A DNA stretch of 64,000 bases, from NCBI GenBank assembly GCA_030834695.1, contig JAUQXK010000051.1:1-64000 (forward strand), in the 5' to 3' direction. Below the pieces are notes generated by a model. It was not told the DNA's origin. It made no database searches and worked only from the letters and a program-made list of their open reading frames with translations. Source of the DNA: Desulfobacterales bacterium (GTDB lineage: Bacteria; Desulfobacterota; Desulfobacteria; Desulfobacterales; SpSt-501). The position numbers and the translations under genes were made by a program. The stretch's first letter is position 1, and every line of letters begins with the position of its first letter. Positions 61,224 through 64,000 of this stretch are shown here, one piece after another.

Positions 61224-61462
61224 GGGATCGTCTCCTTTCATCGCCGTTAGGAGTAACGTGATGCTGCATCTCCATATCCGTGAACATGCGCATCGAGCGT
61301 TGGCTTAAGTCGTTTCAGGACCATACAACCCCCGATGTAAAAAGACGCGCACCAATGCTTCTTGATGAAGAAAAAAAAGATTGGGATCCTCGAAATATCG
61401 CTCATCCCGGCCTTAAAAGTCCAGCGAAAAGTCGGACGGGAGGGCGCCGGTCCGGATAGCGC

Positions 61463-63337
61463 TTAGATCTCCGCAGATCGCAGGAGGCCCTCGACGCGCT
61501 GGAAGGTTTCCAGATCGGCGGTCTTGCCAATGATCGTCAGGAAACGCTCCGGGATCCGGGCTCCGGAAAAGCTGGAAAGCTCATAGCGGCCGGCGACGTA
61601 CTGGAAAAGTATGGTCTGCGGCGGGTCGGACACATCGACGATGCCCTTAATCCGGAAAATCGGTGCGGGAAAGCGGTCGACAACCTCGATAAACCGGCTA
61701 CGGTCCAGGGTGTGCGGAAGCCTGATGGTCCGAGCGCACAAACCATCCTGTGCATGGGTGGGGTGTACCTGTACCGGCATGGCCGCTGCGCCGGGCAATT
61801 CCTGCCGATCTCTCGAACTCGAACCGGTCTCAGCATCGAAGATCATGGCGGGATTCACGTCTCCCTGGCGGGCTACGCATACTGGGGCATTCGGGTTGAG
61901 CCGGGTCAATTGCCTCTGGACGTCATCCAGCTGGACTTCGTCGACCAGATCGCTCTTGTTTAGGATCAGGACGTCCGCAGCGGCGACCTGGTCGGCCGCG
62001 ATGGCGCAATCGGCCAGGCTCGACTGGAAATTAAGCGCATCCACCACGGTGACCGTGGCATCGAACCGGATCATCTCGGCCAGCTCGGCCATATCATCCA
62101 GCAGGTTTTTGGGGTTGGCCATCCCGGAGGTCTCCAGAATGACATAATCCGGCGAGAAGCTTTCCAGAATGCCCTGAATGGCGCGTTTGAGGTTGCCGAC
62201 CAGGCTGCAGCAGACGCAGCCCTCGTCGATTTCCGTGACCTTGTAGTCCAGCAGCTTGCCGTCGAGGCCGATCGCGCCGATCTCGTTCTGGATCACCGCT
62301 ACGAAGCGGCTGCGCTGGGTCTGGTACTCGATGAAGTGCTGCAGGAAGCTCGTTTTGCCGGAACCGAGAAAGCCCGTCAGAATGATGAGCGGCGGGCGGT
62401 CGTCCATGCCCAAGAGTTTCTTGTCGACGCTTTTGAAGTCCCGGAGCTGGTGGGCGCGCCACCAGAGCCTGTCCTGGTAGCTCCGGGGGGCGCTGTCCGA
62501 CCCGGAGGCGGTTCGCGCCGCCAGCGGCGCGCATTCCGTTGCCGTAACCGTTGAGCATAGAGCATCGAAGTCCCCAGCCCCGTAGCCCAGCGCCACGAGC
62601 CCGCTCCAGAGGTCCGGCGCCTCCTGGGTGGATATTGCGCCTGACCCGTCGTACACCGCTTGGGTCGCCGGGTATCTGCGTTCGACCAGACAAACCGGAG
62701 CCTGCTCGAGATTGAATGTCACGGAGGCGGCCAGCACGTCGAAGAAGCCGAGGGCGGTCTCGAAGGCGGGCAGATCCTGGTCGCAGCCGCCGGGAGCGAC
62801 CAGTTCCACCATCTGTCCGTCCCGCAGCATGCGCACGCCTTCGCGGGCCAGCGTGCGTTGGGAGGATACGCTTTGCATGACCAGCGCCAGCGCGTGCCGG
62901 TCCGGCCGGACGCAGAGCAGCAGGCTGCCGATTCCGAAAAGCTCGCACATTTCGGGGTGCTGCAAGAAATCGCGGACGCAGGGCCAATAATCCGCACTCT
63001 GGGTGAAGGCCGCCGCACGCAAGGAATACCGTTCAACAAGGGCCTCCGCCGGGTCGGGGAAATAGCACAGGCCGAAGAGGCCCGCGATCCATCCCGGCAG
63101 CGGTTCGACCCCCATGAAAAACAGGCCGAACACCCCGGAATTGCCCCTGATCTTGGCCGTCCAGCCTTCCACCGCCGCCGCGGACTGCTTCAGGCCGCGC
63201 CACCCGATGACATGGCGGACCGCAGGCAGAAACTGGGTGCGGATCAGGATCGACCGCATGATGGCCTGGAGCCCAGCGCCCGGATCCTGGTCAAAGTCGC
63301 CCTTGAAAAATGAGTTCAGGTTCACGTCCGGCGCCAC
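61463..63337 (-). CDS. CobW-type G3E GTPase fused to an unrecognised N-terminal domain
   Basis: 624 residues from a GTG at 63337 with GAGG upstream, 16 bases after the tandem DsrC stop. Residues 1-310: no family I recognise; soluble, with several cysteines (C91, C120, C131, C142, C185, C216) and FLQHPEMCELFGIGSLLLCVRP. Residues 316-624: G3E GTPase with Walker A GFLGSGKT (322-329), metal motif GCVCC (373-377), ETSG (402-405), base-recognition NKSD (460-463) and a C-terminal CobW domain. G3E proteins deliver metals to cofactors or enzymes. The fusion is twice the usual length. Sits between two tandem DsrC genes. Confidence 0.9.
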   Translation of the reverse strand: MAPDVNLNSFFKGDFDQDPGAGLQAIMRSILIRTQFLPAVRHVIGWRGLKQSAAAVEGWTAKIRGNSGVFGLFFMGVEPLPGWIAGLFGLCYFPDPAEALVERYSLRAAAFTQSADYWPCVRDFLQHPEMCELFGIGSLLLCVRPDRHALALVMQSVSSQRTLAREGVRMLRDGQMVELVAPGGCDQDLPAFETALGFFDVLAASVTFNLEQAPVCLVERRYPATQAVYDGSGAISTQEAPDLWSGLVALGYGAGDFDALCSTVTATECAPLAARTASGSDSAPRSYQDRLWWRAHQLRDFKSVDKKLLGMDDRPPLIILTGFLGSGKTSFLQHFIEYQTQRSRFVAVIQNEIGAIGLDGKLLDYKVTEIDEGCVCCSLVGNLKRAIQGILESFSPDYVILETSGMANPKNLLDDMAELAEMIRFDATVTVVDALNFQSSLADCAIAADQVAAADVLILNKSDLVDEVQLDDVQRQLTRLNPNAPVCVARQGDVNPAMIFDAETGSSSRDRQELPGAAAMPVQVHPTHAQDGLCARTIRLPHTLDRSRFIEVVDRFPAPIFRIKGIVDVSDPPQTILFQYVAGRYELSSFSGARIPERFLTIIGKTADLETFQRVEGLLRSAEI

Positions 63338-63353
63338 CGCTGCAAGGACCTCA

Positions 63354-64000
63354 TCAGCGCAACCGCAAACCGGCGATTTTTACGGCCCCGCGGTGGTAGC
63401 CGTCCGGAAACAGCGCTTCAAGCTCGTCGATTTCGATGGCATTCGCTTCACACGTTTCCGCGATGGTGGGAATCCGGCCCGCCTTGTAGTAACTGCTGCG
63501 CAAATAGCGGATGATCTTCCAATGCTGTACGGTCAGTTTTCCGCCCCGGATTTTCATGTCGTAGGCGCGGTGGGCGGCATAATGTTCGTCCCATTCATCG
63601 GGATCAACAAGGAAGCCCCTGACGTCCACCCGATACTCCTGGCGCTGGGTGACAGCGTGTAGATCCTTGGCGCTGTGTTCCATGTAGTCGGCGCCCATAT
63701 ACGCTTCCTTGTAGCTCATCCCCGCCATCTTGCAGGCGCCCCGCATATAGCCGGTCGGAAACAGCCGCTTGAGCACCTGACGGCCCAGCCGGCACTCCCG
63801 GCAGGTTTCGAAGATGGTGGGGCACTTGCCGCGCTCCCCGTAAAAGCGCCGGATGAAGCGAATCACATCCCAGTGTTCCTCGGTCAGCCCGGAGGAAATT
63901 TCGCACTCGCCCGCGAGGCCTTCGGCCAGATCGCGGTCCCATTTCGCCGGATTCAGCAGGAACCCGTCGGCGTCCAGCTCGAAAACTTTCCCCTTGTATT
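63354..64000 (-). CDS. Tandem DsrC/TusE-domain protein, copy 2, 5' end beyond window
   Basis: The frame continues to the window edge: upstream of the first ATG it reads FELDADGFLLNPAKWDRDL, then GLTEEHWDVIRFIRRFYG, which is the start of a DsrC domain. The visible part is 215 residues. Domain 1 ends with GYMRGACKMAG, linker YKEAYMGADYMEHSAKDLHA, and domain 2 ends GYHRGAVKIAGLRLR. It is a close paralogue of copy 1, with the same cysteine loss, plus extra cysteines in the first domain (KCPTIFETCRECRL). Probably the first gene of the operon, or preceded by more genes beyond base 64000. Confidence 0.92.
   Translation of the reverse strand, partial: YKGKVFELDADGFLLNPAKWDRDLAEGLAGECEISSGLTEEHWDVIRFIRRFYGERGKCPTIFETCRECRLGRQVLKRLFPTGYMRGACKMAGMSYKEAYMGADYMEHSAKDLHAVTQRQEYRVDVRGFLVDPDEWDEHYAAHRAYDMKIRGGKLTVQHWKIIRYLRSSYYKAGRIPTIAETCEANAIEIDELEALFPDGYHRGAVKIAGLRLR

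Noticed and set aside
1-64000. CRISPR arrays, tRNA and rRNA genes, insertion sequences with transposase
   Set aside because: No regularly spaced direct repeats, no tRNA-like cloverleaf or rRNA stretch and no transposase ORF were seen on either strand; a dedicated RNA search was not possible.

Overview
The window looks like a chromosomal segment of an anaerobic, GC-rich member of the Desulfobacterota (sulfate-reducer or syntroph type). The indicators are an anaerobic carbon-monoxide dehydrogenase (CooS), DsrC-like proteins, corrinoid/UroD-type methyltransferases, a ferredoxin-thioredoxin reductase catalytic chain, and several small families I know mainly from Desulfovibrio and relatives (DVU0772-like, DVU0150-like). 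A full cytochrome bd module suggests oxygen defence. The assignment rests on gene content only; there is no rRNA or tRNA in the window.

Layout. 1-7.2 kb (+): catabolic operon with a TRAP permease (cut by the window edge), a LarA-like protein, a GntR/FadR-type regulator, two UroD-fold methyltransferases, a corrinoid protein and a 2-hydroxyacid dehydrogenase, closed by a terminator at 7255-7291. 7.4-15.1 kb: mostly independent genes (FemAB-like, DUF3568 lipoprotein, DUF2333, PilZ, YdcZ-like, exported protein, methyltransferase, MobB, PAS-sigma54 activator). 15.2-17.7 kb (-): DVU0772-like gene and cooS. 18.0-27.3 kb (+): glutaredoxin and FTR catalytic chain, citrate synthase, Fur/PerR, SDR epimerase, winged-helix protein, exonuclease III, flavoprotein, DUF2156, cysE-cysK, and a membrane protein followed by a 30-residue microprotein. 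27.4-34 kb: spermidine-synthase fusion, TupA-like binding protein, YtfJ-like protein, an exported MetX-like hydrolase and MetY.

34-42.5 kb is a conserved-looking but functionally unassigned system. It has an 885-residue PEP-synthase-like protein without the PEP-binding barrel; a leftward operon of a DVU0150-like protein, TauE/SafE exporter, lipoprotein and two small proteins; and a divergent membrane-bound sigma54-type activator. A consensus -24/-12 promoter lies between activator and operon.

42.6-49.5 kb: cydDC (-) divergent from cydA-cydB-cydX (+). 49.6-50.1 kb holds a decayed TIR-domain remnant and an SH3-like ORF. 50.4-57.1 kb (-): MalFGK/Ugp-type sugar ABC operon with a methyltransferase, a TIGR04076 protein and an MFS pump. 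57.5-60.5 kb (-): metallophosphoesterase, Slp lipoprotein and a zinc-ribbon FGE-like protein.

60.5-64 kb (-) is the most unusual stretch. Two paralogous proteins, each made of two fused DsrC/TusE domains with degenerate cysteines, flank a CobW-type G3E GTPase that carries a 310-residue N-terminal extension I do not recognise.

Palindromic repeats of at least two families are scattered between genes: a GTCATTCCGGC-type with four copies and an AAATCCCCC-type with three copies.
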